Origin: JAMCXS01 sp964459065
GTDB lineage: Bacteria; Acidobacteriota; Terriglobia; UBA7540
Length of the DNA stretch: 9,032 nt
Assembly (NCBI GenBank): GCA_964459065.1
Contig: CAYWMN010000152.1
Coordinates: forward strand, 1 to 9,032
Direction: 5' to 3'
Part shown: positions 1-5,857 of the stretch, one piece after another
Layout of the letters: each line of letters starts with the position of its first letter
Numbering within the stretch: position 1 is the stretch's first letter
The notes under the pieces: generated by a model
What the model was told of the DNA's origin: nothing
What the model saw: the letters and a program-made list of their open reading frames with translations, nothing else
The model's database searches: none
Program-made: the position numbers and the translations under genes

Positions 1-699
1 CTGGGCGGCTTCGAGCGCCTTGTCCAAACTCTCCTTGCTTCCCTGGACCTGGCCGTCCGTCAGGAGGATGAGAACCTTGCGGCCCACGTCGTTCTTCATT
101 AACTCATGCGAGGCGAGGTAGACGGCGTCGTAAAGGTGAGTGGCGCCGATCATCGGCGTTGGCAGCGGCCCGGGGCCCAGGCCTTGTCCTCCGCCGTTGA
201 TGACGGTTGAGTTGATGGCGTTATCGAGCAAGCGCTGTTCGTTCGTGAAGTCCTGCAACAATTCAACCTCAACATCAAAGTGGATCACGCAAGCCAAATC
301 CTTGGGTCCCATGATCTGACGGAGAAACGCCTCCGCCTCGCGCTTTTCAGTGAGCAACACTCTTGCCTGGCTTGGGCTCGTATCCATCATGATGGCAAGG
401 GTGAGCGGCGTGTTGGTTTCGCGAGTAAAGTAGGTAATCTTTTGCGGGACCTTGTCTTCCCAGATTTCAAAATCGTTTTTCTTCAGGTTGGGGATCAATC
501 GCCCGTGCTTGGTTCGAACCACGGCGTACACGTTGACAACCTGCGTGGTCACTTTAAGGGTGGACCCGGCGGGAAGCGGTCGCTGCTGAGCGGTTGCTCT
601 GGCGCCGGTCAGGAGGGTGAAGAGCAGCGCTGCGAAATAAAGTTGCAATGGCGGCGTTGCAAAATTCACGACGAGATGCCGTCGTGAGGAAGGTTTCAT
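1..699 (-). CDS. Secreted VWFA-related (Acidobacterial-type) domain protein, N-terminal part
   Basis: Partial gene: 233 codons read without a stop from the ATG at 699 to the left edge, so the C-terminus is missing. The N-terminus is a signal peptide: basic residues at 2-8, a hydrophobic core at about 20-31 and a likely cleavage after ATA at 35-37. Residues 50-93 form the module seen in VWFA-related Acidobacterial proteins, here ending NDFEIWEDKVPQKITYF. A von Willebrand A fold follows. Its metal-ion site is intact: DTSPS (DxSxS) at 106-110, the threonine in GATHLYDAV (187) and the aspartate in LLTDG (215). The family is exported and probably binds a protein or matrix partner through the metal site; the ligand is unknown. 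A purine-rich stretch (GAGAAGAG) just upstream can serve as ribosome-binding site. It is divergent from the Lys-rich gene. The family call is from motifs and is confident; the role is not known. Confidence 0.88.
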   Translation of the reverse strand, partial: MKPSSRRHLVVNFATPPLQLYFAALLFTLLTGARATAQQRPLPAGSTLKVTTQVVNVYAVVRTKHGRLIPNLKKNDFEIWEDKVPQKITYFTRETNTPLTLAIMMDTSPSQARVLLTEKREAEAFLRQIMGPKDLACVIHFDVEVELLQDFTNEQRLLDNAINSTVINGGGQGLGPGPLPTPMIGATHLYDAVYLASHELMKNDVGRKVLILLTDGQVQGSKESLDKALEAAQ

Positions 700-875
700 G
701 TTGTCTCTTCTCATCTCCAATTTGCCTCGATGCGGGCTGCAAATTTTTCGTTCTCGGGCGGGAAAGCGGAAGAGATTTTGTCTCCCCGCGTGAACTTTTA
801 CTTGCCTGCCGCGCGTAGAATTCAATGTGTTCATTTTGTTGTTTCTAATTTTGATTTCACTCCATCACTTTCTTC
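700..875. other. Divergent intergenic region upstream of the VWA gene
   Basis: Non-coding, comparatively AT-rich stretch between the start of the VWA gene and the plus-strand promoter. It must hold the minus-strand promoter of the VWA gene. I see only poor candidates on that strand, such as TTGAAT near 830 without a convincing -10 box at 17 bases, so I do not call a site. No RNA gene or long repeat is visible. Confidence 0.5.
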
Positions 876-904
876 TTGACAAGATTATCTACAGTCACTA
901 TACA
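876..904 (+). promoter_or_regulatory. Sigma-70-type promoter of the Lys-rich protein gene
   Basis: A perfect -35 box TTGACA at 876-881, a 17-base spacer and a -10 box TATACA at 899-904 (4 of 6 to TATAAT). Transcription should start near 910-912, giving a leader of about 65 bases before the ATG at 976. This is the best canonical promoter in the window. It points only to the 74-residue gene, which has its own terminator, so that gene is probably a single-gene transcript. Confidence 0.8.
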
Positions 905-913
905 TTGTGACTG
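892..913. promoter_or_regulatory. Palindromic operator candidate over the -10 box
   Basis: Arms CAGTCAC (892-898) and GTGACTG (907-913) are a perfect 7-bp inverted repeat around an 8-base centre, TATACATT, that contains the -10 box. Two of the four central pairs also match, so 18 of 22 positions are symmetric. The position, from within the spacer to the transcription start, is where a dimeric repressor would block RNA polymerase. The regulator is unknown. The motif is not an obvious LexA, Fur or BlaI/CopY site. Because the palindrome is DNA-level and largely upstream of the transcript start, an RNA hairpin explanation is unlikely. Confidence 0.55.
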
Positions 914-922
914 AGCACGCGC

Positions 923-943
923 CCCGTCAGCATTGCTGACGGG
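923..943 (+). promoter_or_regulatory. Leader hairpin in the 5' UTR of the Lys-rich gene
   Basis: CCCGTCAGC (923-931) and GCTGACGGG (935-943) form a perfect 9-bp, GC-rich stem with a 3-base loop (ATT). It lies about 12 bases after the predicted transcription start and ends 21 bases before the Shine-Dalgarno sequence. No T-run follows, so it is not an ordinary terminator. A 5' stabilising stem-loop or a protein-binding site is plausible. The 3' arm can also pair with TCAGC at 947-951, giving a weaker alternative fold. Confidence 0.6.
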
Positions 944-975
944 AACTCAGCAAGCAAGTTAGAGAGGAGAATAAA

Positions 976-1200
976 ATGGCCGTAGCAAAGAAGAAAGCCA
1001 AGCCGAAGGCGAAGGCGGCAGCCAAGCCCAAGGCCAAAGCGAAGGCGAAGCCCAAGGCTAAAGCAAAGCCGAAAGCCAAGGCGAAGCCGAAGGCCAAAGC
1101 GAAGGCGAAGCCCAAGGCTAAAGCAAAGCCGAAGGCGAAAGCGGCAGCCAAGCCCAAGGCTAAAGCGAAGCCGAAAGCCAAGGCCAAGAAGAAGAGGTAA
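976..1200 (+). CDS. Histone H1-like Lys/Ala/Pro-repeat DNA-binding protein
   Basis: A 74-residue protein made almost wholly of Lys (35), Ala (27) and Pro (9); the only other residues are the initial Met, one Val and the final Arg. From residue 5 lysine occupies nearly every odd position, in KPKA/KAKA repeats, with two AAAKPKAK blocks at 14-21 and 56-63. The composition matches the Lys/Ala/Pro tails of eukaryotic histone H1 and of bacterial H1-like proteins such as AlgP and the Bordetella and Chlamydia H1 homologues. It should be disordered, strongly basic and bind DNA or RNA by charge; a nucleoid-compaction role is inferred. AGGAG at 965-969 sits 6 bases before the ATG, which supports the start and real translation. 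The gene has its own promoter, leader hairpin and terminator. It is a complete stand-alone tail with no globular domain. The hydrophobic reading of the opposite strand is a composition shadow. Confidence 0.85.
   Translation: MAVAKKKAKPKAKAAAKPKAKAKAKPKAKAKPKAKAKPKAKAKAKPKAKAKPKAKAAAKPKAKAKPKAKAKKKR
1030..1133 (+). repeat. Tandem 60-bp internal duplication in the Lys-rich gene
   Basis: Bases 1030-1073 recur exactly at 1090-1133, a 44-base identity at an offset of 60 bases (20 codons). A second identical pair of 20 bases occurs at 1015-1034 and 1141-1160. Nucleotide identity, including silent third positions such as the lone GCT codon, points to duplication rather than amino-acid selection alone. 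Repeat number may vary between strains. Confidence 0.85.
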
Positions 1201-1229
1201 ACCTCTTCAAGGAAGATTGAAAGAGAACC

Positions 1230-1264
1230 TTCGGGGATGCAGCGATGCATCCCCGAACTTTTTT
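1230..1264 (+). terminator. Rho-independent terminator after the Lys-rich gene
   Basis: TTCGGGGATGCA (1230-1241) pairs perfectly with TGCATCCCCGAA (1246-1257). The loop is GCGA, a GNRA tetraloop, and six T residues follow at 1259-1264. It begins 30 bases after the stop codon. On the other strand the stem is followed by a weaker pyrimidine run (GGTTCTCTTT), so it may also stop rmuC transcripts arriving from the right. Confidence 0.93.
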
Positions 1265-1321
1265 ATGCAAGCTTCCCCATAACGGCAGCGGTTCAGTTTT
1301 TTACAAAATCCCAATCACAAT

Positions 1322-2713
1322 TCATTTTCCTGAATCGCTTTCGGGCGCGATGAGGGCTCTCGGTGTTTCATCGACGGGCTCAGCTTCGGAAAGCTCTTCG
1401 CCGGTTGCCGCACCCAGCTCCTTGAACTTGCGAGCGGCGGGCAGCACGCGGGACTCGAGCGAACCGACGGCACGATTGTAATTCTCGGTCGCGCGCTTCA
1501 GAGACAAACCCACATTCTGAAAATGTCCCAGAAAAGTTCGCACGCGATCGTAAAGGTCTTTGCCGAGGTCGCTGATGGTCTGTGCGTTCTGAGTGATCTG
1601 TTCCTGCCGCCAGCCGAAAGCCACGGCCCGCAAAAGCGCAATCAGCGTGGTGGGGGTGGCGATCACCACGTGTTTCTCCATCCCGTCTTCCATCAGCTCA
1701 CGGTCCTGTTCAAGCGCCGCGCTGAAGAAAGATTCTCCGGGCAGAAAGAGCACCACGATTTCGGGCGCCGGATTGAACTGGTCCCAGTATGCCTTGGCCG
1801 CCAGCTCCTTCATTCGTTCTCGGACCAGTTGTGCGTGCCGGGCAAGCTTACCTTTGCGTTCCTCTTCGGTGGACGCCGCCGCCGCGTCCAGAAAAGCCTG
1901 GAGCGGCGCCTTGGCATCCACGGCGATCTCGCGGCCGTTGGGCAGATGGACGATCATGTCCGGCCGCTGGCGTCCAGCGCCGGATTCAAAATTCTCCTGC
2001 TCGGTAAAGTCGCAGTGCTCCGACATGCCGGCCAGTTCAGCCACGCGCCGAAGCGTCATTTCTCCCCAGCGGCCACGCACCTGCGGTCCGCCTTTAAGCG
2101 CATTCGCCAGCGTTCCGGCTTCTTTCTGCAGTTGCTGGTTGACGCTGGCCAGATTGCGAAGCTGTTCTTCGAGAGAACCGTAAGCGTTTTGCCGGACCCG
2201 CTCCATGGTTTGAATCTGTTCCTCGTAACGCTTCAGCGATTCTTTGAGCGGCGCCACCAATCCTTCAATCGCTTTTTCGCGCGTCTCAAGATCTCCTTTG
2301 GCCTGCGCCTGGATCTTTCCAAAGGTCTGGGCGGCGAGTTCAATGAAAGCCTTGTTGTTGCTTTTTAAGGCTTCATCGGAAAGCGCGCGGAAGGCGTCGG
2401 TCAGCTTGCCCTTGGCTTCTTCCAGCTGGCGCTTTTGCTCTTCCAGGTTGGCCTGGGTTTCCTGTAGGCGGGTTTCCGCGGCGGTCCGCAGCCTCGATTC
2501 GTCCCGAAGTTGTTGTTCGTTCCCGGCAAGCTTGGTCTCGATCTCGGTGATTCTCGATCGCAGTTCGGCCGCCGTGCCTTCGGCCACTTTGGTTTTGCTC
2601 TCCGCTTCGATTTTCAGGGCTGAGAGCGCAGAACTCTGGCGCTGGGCGCACAACAGCCATCCGACCATCCCGCCGAAGGCGGCGCCGATCATTAACAGGA
2701 TCCAGGGACTCAT
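1322..2713 (-). CDS. rmuC: DNA recombination protein RmuC
   Basis: A 463-residue protein, close to the usual RmuC length. Residues 4-22 form a single N-terminal membrane segment. About 30-105 and 135-205 are rich in Glu, Lys, Gln and Leu heptads and should be coiled coil. The conserved RmuC core follows: GRWGE (214-218), PDMIVHLP (251-258), IAVDAKAP with D266 and K268 (a restriction-endonuclease-like D-x-K), FLPGE (323-327), ATPTTLIALL (353-362) and VGSLESRVLPAARKF (416-430). The C-terminal tail is acidic. RmuC is known from E. coli as a factor limiting inversion at short inverted repeats; a nuclease activity is predicted from its fold. GAGGAG at 2723-2728 lies 9 bases before the ATG and supports this start. 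It lies 66 bp downstream of the helicase-nuclease gene on the same strand, so the two are probably co-transcribed. Confidence 0.95.
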   Translation of the reverse strand: MSPWILLMIGAAFGGMVGWLLCAQRQSSALSALKIEAESKTKVAEGTAAELRSRITEIETKLAGNEQQLRDESRLRTAAETRLQETQANLEEQKRQLEEAKGKLTDAFRALSDEALKSNNKAFIELAAQTFGKIQAQAKGDLETREKAIEGLVAPLKESLKRYEEQIQTMERVRQNAYGSLEEQLRNLASVNQQLQKEAGTLANALKGGPQVRGRWGEMTLRRVAELAGMSEHCDFTEQENFESGAGRQRPDMIVHLPNGREIAVDAKAPLQAFLDAAAASTEEERKGKLARHAQLVRERMKELAAKAYWDQFNPAPEIVVLFLPGESFFSAALEQDRELMEDGMEKHVVIATPTTLIALLRAVAFGWRQEQITQNAQTISDLGKDLYDRVRTFLGHFQNVGLSLKRATENYNRAVGSLESRVLPAARKFKELGAATGEELSEAEPVDETPRALIAPESDSGK

Positions 2714-2779
2714 GTTTTGCTTCTCCTCATTGGGGCGTGGCGCTCAAGGCGCGCGATGAAACGAATCGAAGTCCTCTCT

Positions 2780-5707
2780 TCAAAAATCTTCCTCGTGAGC
2801 CGGGCAGATGGGCCCGAACTCACAGTACCGGCAGACGAATCCCGGTTTGGGAGGGAAATTCATCCGCCGGATTTCCACGGCTGCGTCCAGAATCTTTTGC
2901 TCCACCCCGCCCAGTTCTTTTTCGGTGCGGACGCTTGCGACCGGCCGGTTGTTTGTCAGGTTATAGAATATCAGCGAGCGCGGCTGGAGCCCCAGTTGCC
3001 GCCGCGCGGCCAGCGCATACACGGAAAGCTGCAGGCTTTTGTCGGCGTCCTTCTGCGAGCGCGGCCGTCCCGTTTTGTAGTCCACCAGTTCCACCTCGTG
3101 TGTGGGCGGCGGGCTTGAGGGATTGATCTGGTCAATGCGGCCTTCGAGGACGACGTCCTCAAGCTCAAACGCAAAGTGCACTTCCATGCGCACCGCCGTC
3201 GCATCGATGGGAACGGCGTTGTGCCGCTCGGCAAAGCCGCGAAGCTGGTTCAGGCCGGACTGTTTATAAGTCTCTTCCTGGTAACGGTCCTGGAAGCCCG
3301 CGTTCTTCCACGCGTGAAGATAGAACTCGCCCAGGCTCTCGGGCGGCACGGGGCCTTGCTTGCGAAGCTGGAAATAATGGCGCACCGCCTGATGCATGAT
3401 ATTGCCGAAAGTCAGCGCCGCCTGCGGACGAGTCGGAATATGGCAGAGGTGGCTGAACTTGAATTTCAGCGGGCAATCAAGATAGGTTTCGATGGCGGTC
3501 GCGCTGAGCCGCAACTTTCCGTCGGAGGGCACCGCCGGAGCCGAGCGCGCCCACTCAGCCAGCGGAGGGTGGACCGTGGAAGGCGAGGGTGCGGGGTCGC
3601 TGAAGAGGCTCCGCTGGGCCTCGCCATTGTTCTTCGCTTTGGATCGAGGGAGTTTGCTGGCCGGTTCGGGATTCGGCGGCGGAGAATCTTCAAGCTCAAT
3701 CTTTTCGATGTCCCGGGCAGTTGTGGCCGGATCGGAAAGCAGATCGTCGACAAAGACCGAAGCCTTCCTGCCTTTCTTGCCGACTCCGGAAATGTAAAGC
3801 TTCTCCTTCGCGCGGGTCATGGCCACGTAAAACAGCCGCCGCTCTTCTTCCAGGTGGATGTTGGGCGGGGCGGGCGGCCCTTTGCGCAGTTCGTCGGGAA
3901 AATCAATCACCGCTTTCTGCTCGCTATGCGGAAAACGCCGCGCTGCCACCGATAGAATCAAGACCACAGGAAATTCCAGACCCTTGGCTGCGTGGATGCT
4001 CATCATCTGGACGGCATTGGAAGCGCCCGCGGGCCGAGGCGCCTCAATTTTTCCTCCCGCTTCAAGAAAGTACCCGAAATACTCCATGAATTCCTCGAGC
4101 TTGCGCGTTTCACTTTTTTCTTCCCAGTCGGAAAGGAATTTTCGGAAGGCTTCCAGGTACTTGACGTCGGCGCTGTCAGAAAGAAAGGTAAGCTCCAGGC
4201 GCTCCCTCATGCGGTCGACGACGGCGGTTACCGGGATGTACTCTGCTTTCTTTCGGAGTTCGCCAAGAATCGATTTCAGTTCCCGCCAGTGGGTCCGTTC
4301 CAGCTCTTGGGTGAAAAGCGACCCCTCCATATCTCGGATCGCGTCGTAGATCGAGCAGCGCTTTTTGGACGCCTGCCGGCGAACGTCGAGCGCCAGCGTT
4401 TCTGGAAACTGCCAGCGGCGCTGCAGCAACACCCGGGTCAGGCTGATGTTGTCGTGGGGGGAATGAGCCAGGCGCAGGTAGGCCAGCAGGTCGCGGATGA
4501 CGGTTGTTGACAGCAGCGAGAGCCCGCGGATCATGAAGGGAATTTTTCTGCGGCGGAATTCGCGCACCACAAGATCGCGATGGCTGTGGGCGCGGTAGAG
4601 AATGGCAAGATGGCTCGCGGCCGTTCCTTTCCGGAGCAGGTCTTCCACCATTGTGGCGACGCCGGCGGCCTCGGTCGCGTAATCGGGCGATGACAGCAGA
4701 ACAACCTTGGCGCCTTCCGGATTGTTGGTGATGAGCGGCGGCTTTGAGATCTCGTGATGGTTCCGCTCGATCACGCCGTCCGAGGCGCGAAGGATTCTTT
4801 GGGTGGACCGGTAGTTGCGATTGAGAAAGACGACTTGCGCGCCCGAAAACGCCGATTTGAACATTGCGAGCGAGCCGTGCGCCGCTCCGCGAAACCGGTA
4901 GATGGCCTGATCGTCGTCGCCCACCGCCATGAGGTTGTAAGGCGGCGGTACCAGGCGGGCCAGCAGCTGGACCTGCGCGTAGTTGCTGTCCTGAAACTCG
5001 TCCACCAGCACGTAGCGGAACTCCCGGTGGTATCGCTCCAGCGTCTCCGGTTCGCGTTCCCAAAGCCGGACCGTTTCACTGACCAGGCTGCCCAGGCTCG
5101 AGGCGCCGGCTTCCTCGATCAGTTCCCGGCTGGTGCGAAACACCCGGGCCAGCTCCTGCTGCTTGCGGAGTTCTTCTTCCCGGTGCTGCCTTTCAGCCGG
5201 ATCAAGCTGGAGAAACTCGCTTTCCAGTTTGCGGACGTAGGCTTCAAATTCCCTGGGCCCCACCAGATCGTCCTGGCATCGGGAGAAGAAACTGTTCAGG
5301 TCGTGCAGAAAGGCGCCGGGCGCGGCAAGCTTCTGGTAATACTCGAGGCCAAGTTGTTCCATCCGGCGGCGCAGAAAAATCCAGACGTCGACGGTGTCGA
5401 GCAGCTTGCGCTCAAAATGGCGCTGGCGAAGCACGGAGTAGCAAAAGGCGTGAAAGGTGGAGATGTGAGGGGTTGTTTCGAGGTCCGGCAGCGCTTGCTT
5501 GACCCGGGTCTTCATTTCTCCGGCGGCCTTTTCAGTAAAGGTCAGCGCCAGAATGTTTTCCGGCTGAAGGCCGGGAACGTTTTCGAGCAGATTCACAATT
5601 CGGGTGGTGATTACACGGGTTTTGCCGCTTCCGGGCCCCGCGATCACCAGCATGGGACCGTCGGTGTGCTCAACCGCTTTCCGTTGTTCGGGATTTAGCT
5701 TGTCCAT
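2780..5707 (-). CDS. UvrD/PcrA-type superfamily 1 helicase fused to a PD-(D/E)XK Fe-S nuclease
   Basis: A 975-residue protein counted from the ATG at 5707. Residues 4-640 are a complete SF1A helicase: Q motif LNPEQRKAV, Walker A AGPGSGKT (23-30), motif Ia LTFTEKAAGEMK, motif II VDEFQDS (235-241), motif III GDDDQAIYRFRGA (263-275), motif IV NRNYRS, motif V SIHAAKGLEF and motif VI YVAMTRAKE (627-635). A Pro/Ser-rich linker (about 675-730) leads to a RecB/AddB/Cas4-like nuclease (730-975). Its catalytic residues are present: GNIMH (H772), GRID (D859), VDYK (D876, K878) and QLSVY (893-897). Cysteines 745, 959, 962 and 968 are spaced as in 4Fe-4S nucleases of the AddB/Cas4 type. The expected role is ATP-driven unwinding with end resection in double-strand-break repair. 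A TTG at 5752 would extend it by 15 residues, but its Shine-Dalgarno sequence (GAGGAG, 5754-5759) is only one base away; family alignment favours MDKLNPEQ. No addB-like partner is visible. Confidence 0.92.
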   Translation of the reverse strand: MDKLNPEQRKAVEHTDGPMLVIAGPGSGKTRVITTRIVNLLENVPGLQPENILALTFTEKAAGEMKTRVKQALPDLETTPHISTFHAFCYSVLRQRHFERKLLDTVDVWIFLRRRMEQLGLEYYQKLAAPGAFLHDLNSFFSRCQDDLVGPREFEAYVRKLESEFLQLDPAERQHREEELRKQQELARVFRTSRELIEEAGASSLGSLVSETVRLWEREPETLERYHREFRYVLVDEFQDSNYAQVQLLARLVPPPYNLMAVGDDDQAIYRFRGAAHGSLAMFKSAFSGAQVVFLNRNYRSTQRILRASDGVIERNHHEISKPPLITNNPEGAKVVLLSSPDYATEAAGVATMVEDLLRKGTAASHLAILYRAHSHRDLVVREFRRRKIPFMIRGLSLLSTTVIRDLLAYLRLAHSPHDNISLTRVLLQRRWQFPETLALDVRRQASKKRCSIYDAIRDMEGSLFTQELERTHWRELKSILGELRKKAEYIPVTAVVDRMRERLELTFLSDSADVKYLEAFRKFLSDWEEKSETRKLEEFMEYFGYFLEAGGKIEAPRPAGASNAVQMMSIHAAKGLEFPVVLILSVAARRFPHSEQKAVIDFPDELRKGPPAPPNIHLEEERRLFYVAMTRAKEKLYISGVGKKGRKASVFVDDLLSDPATTARDIEKIELEDSPPPNPEPASKLPRSKAKNNGEAQRSLFSDPAPSPSTVHPPLAEWARSAPAVPSDGKLRLSATAIETYLDCPLKFKFSHLCHIPTRPQAALTFGNIMHQAVRHYFQLRKQGPVPPESLGEFYLHAWKNAGFQDRYQEETYKQSGLNQLRGFAERHNAVPIDATAVRMEVHFAFELEDVVLEGRIDQINPSSPPPTHEVELVDYKTGRPRSQKDADKSLQLSVYALAARRQLGLQPRSLIFYNLTNNRPVASVRTEKELGGVEQKILDAAVEIRRMNFPPKPGFVCRYCEFGPICPAHEEDF

Positions 5708-5810
5708 TGAAAGGCTCGGCCCATTATTCCGCGAAGGGTGCAGCGGAAGCAAGCTCCTCTGTGAGTTGAACCCTCGAAAACCTCGCCAATCCGGCAGCGG
5801 GGCCGAATTG

Positions 5811-5819
5811 TGTTAAAAT
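5811..5819 (+). promoter_or_regulatory. Extended -10 promoter for eno-gpmI
   Basis: TGTTAAAAT holds an extended -10 (TG, one base, TAAAAT; 5 of 6 to TATAAT). No good -35 box lies 17 bases upstream, as is usual for extended -10 promoters. Transcription would start near 5826, about 30 bases before the GTG start. On the opposite strand TATATT overlaps it (5817-5822) and could be the -10 box of the divergent helicase gene, but it also lacks a -35 box; overlapping back-to-back promoters are only a possibility. Confidence 0.5.
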
Positions 5820-5839
5820 ATAGAGTTTCGATCGTAATT

Positions 5840-5857
5840 AAAGGAGAAAACCTAGTG
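5840..5857 (+). promoter_or_regulatory. Shine-Dalgarno sequence fixing the GTG start of eno
   Basis: AAAGGAG (5840-5846) is 8 bases before the GTG at 5855. It decides between this start and an earlier in-frame GTG at 5810 that lies on the promoter itself. Starting at 5855 also gives the normal enolase N-terminus. Confidence 0.85.

Noticed and set aside
280..687. Plus-strand open frame of 135 codons
   Set aside because: It is antisense to the VWA protein, whose signal peptide and metal-site motifs are convincing. Its own translation shows no recognisable motif.
892..913. Assigning the palindrome to a BlaI/MecI/CopY-type repressor
   Set aside because: The TACA and TGT elements are present only in part and do not have the spacing of the known TACAnnTGTA core, so the regulator is left unnamed.
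923..943. Reading the 9-bp leader hairpin as a transcription terminator
   Set aside because: No T-run follows on the plus strand, and it sits directly between a strong promoter and a well-placed ribosome-binding site.
927..1250. Minus-strand open frame of 107 codons encoding a repetitive Phe/Ala/Leu/Gly hydrophobic peptide
   Set aside because: It is the antisense image of the Lys/Ala/Pro repeat (CTT/TTT and GCC/GGC codons). It has no Shine-Dalgarno sequence and runs through the plus-strand terminator and leader hairpin, whereas the plus-strand frame has a promoter, AGGAG and a terminator.
1523..2368. Plus-strand open frame of 281 codons inside rmuC
   Set aside because: Antisense shadow of a clear rmuC gene; long antisense frames are expected at this GC content.
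4754..5698. Plus-strand open frame of 314 codons inside the helicase gene
   Set aside because: Antisense shadow of helicase motifs I to III, which are fully conserved on the minus strand.
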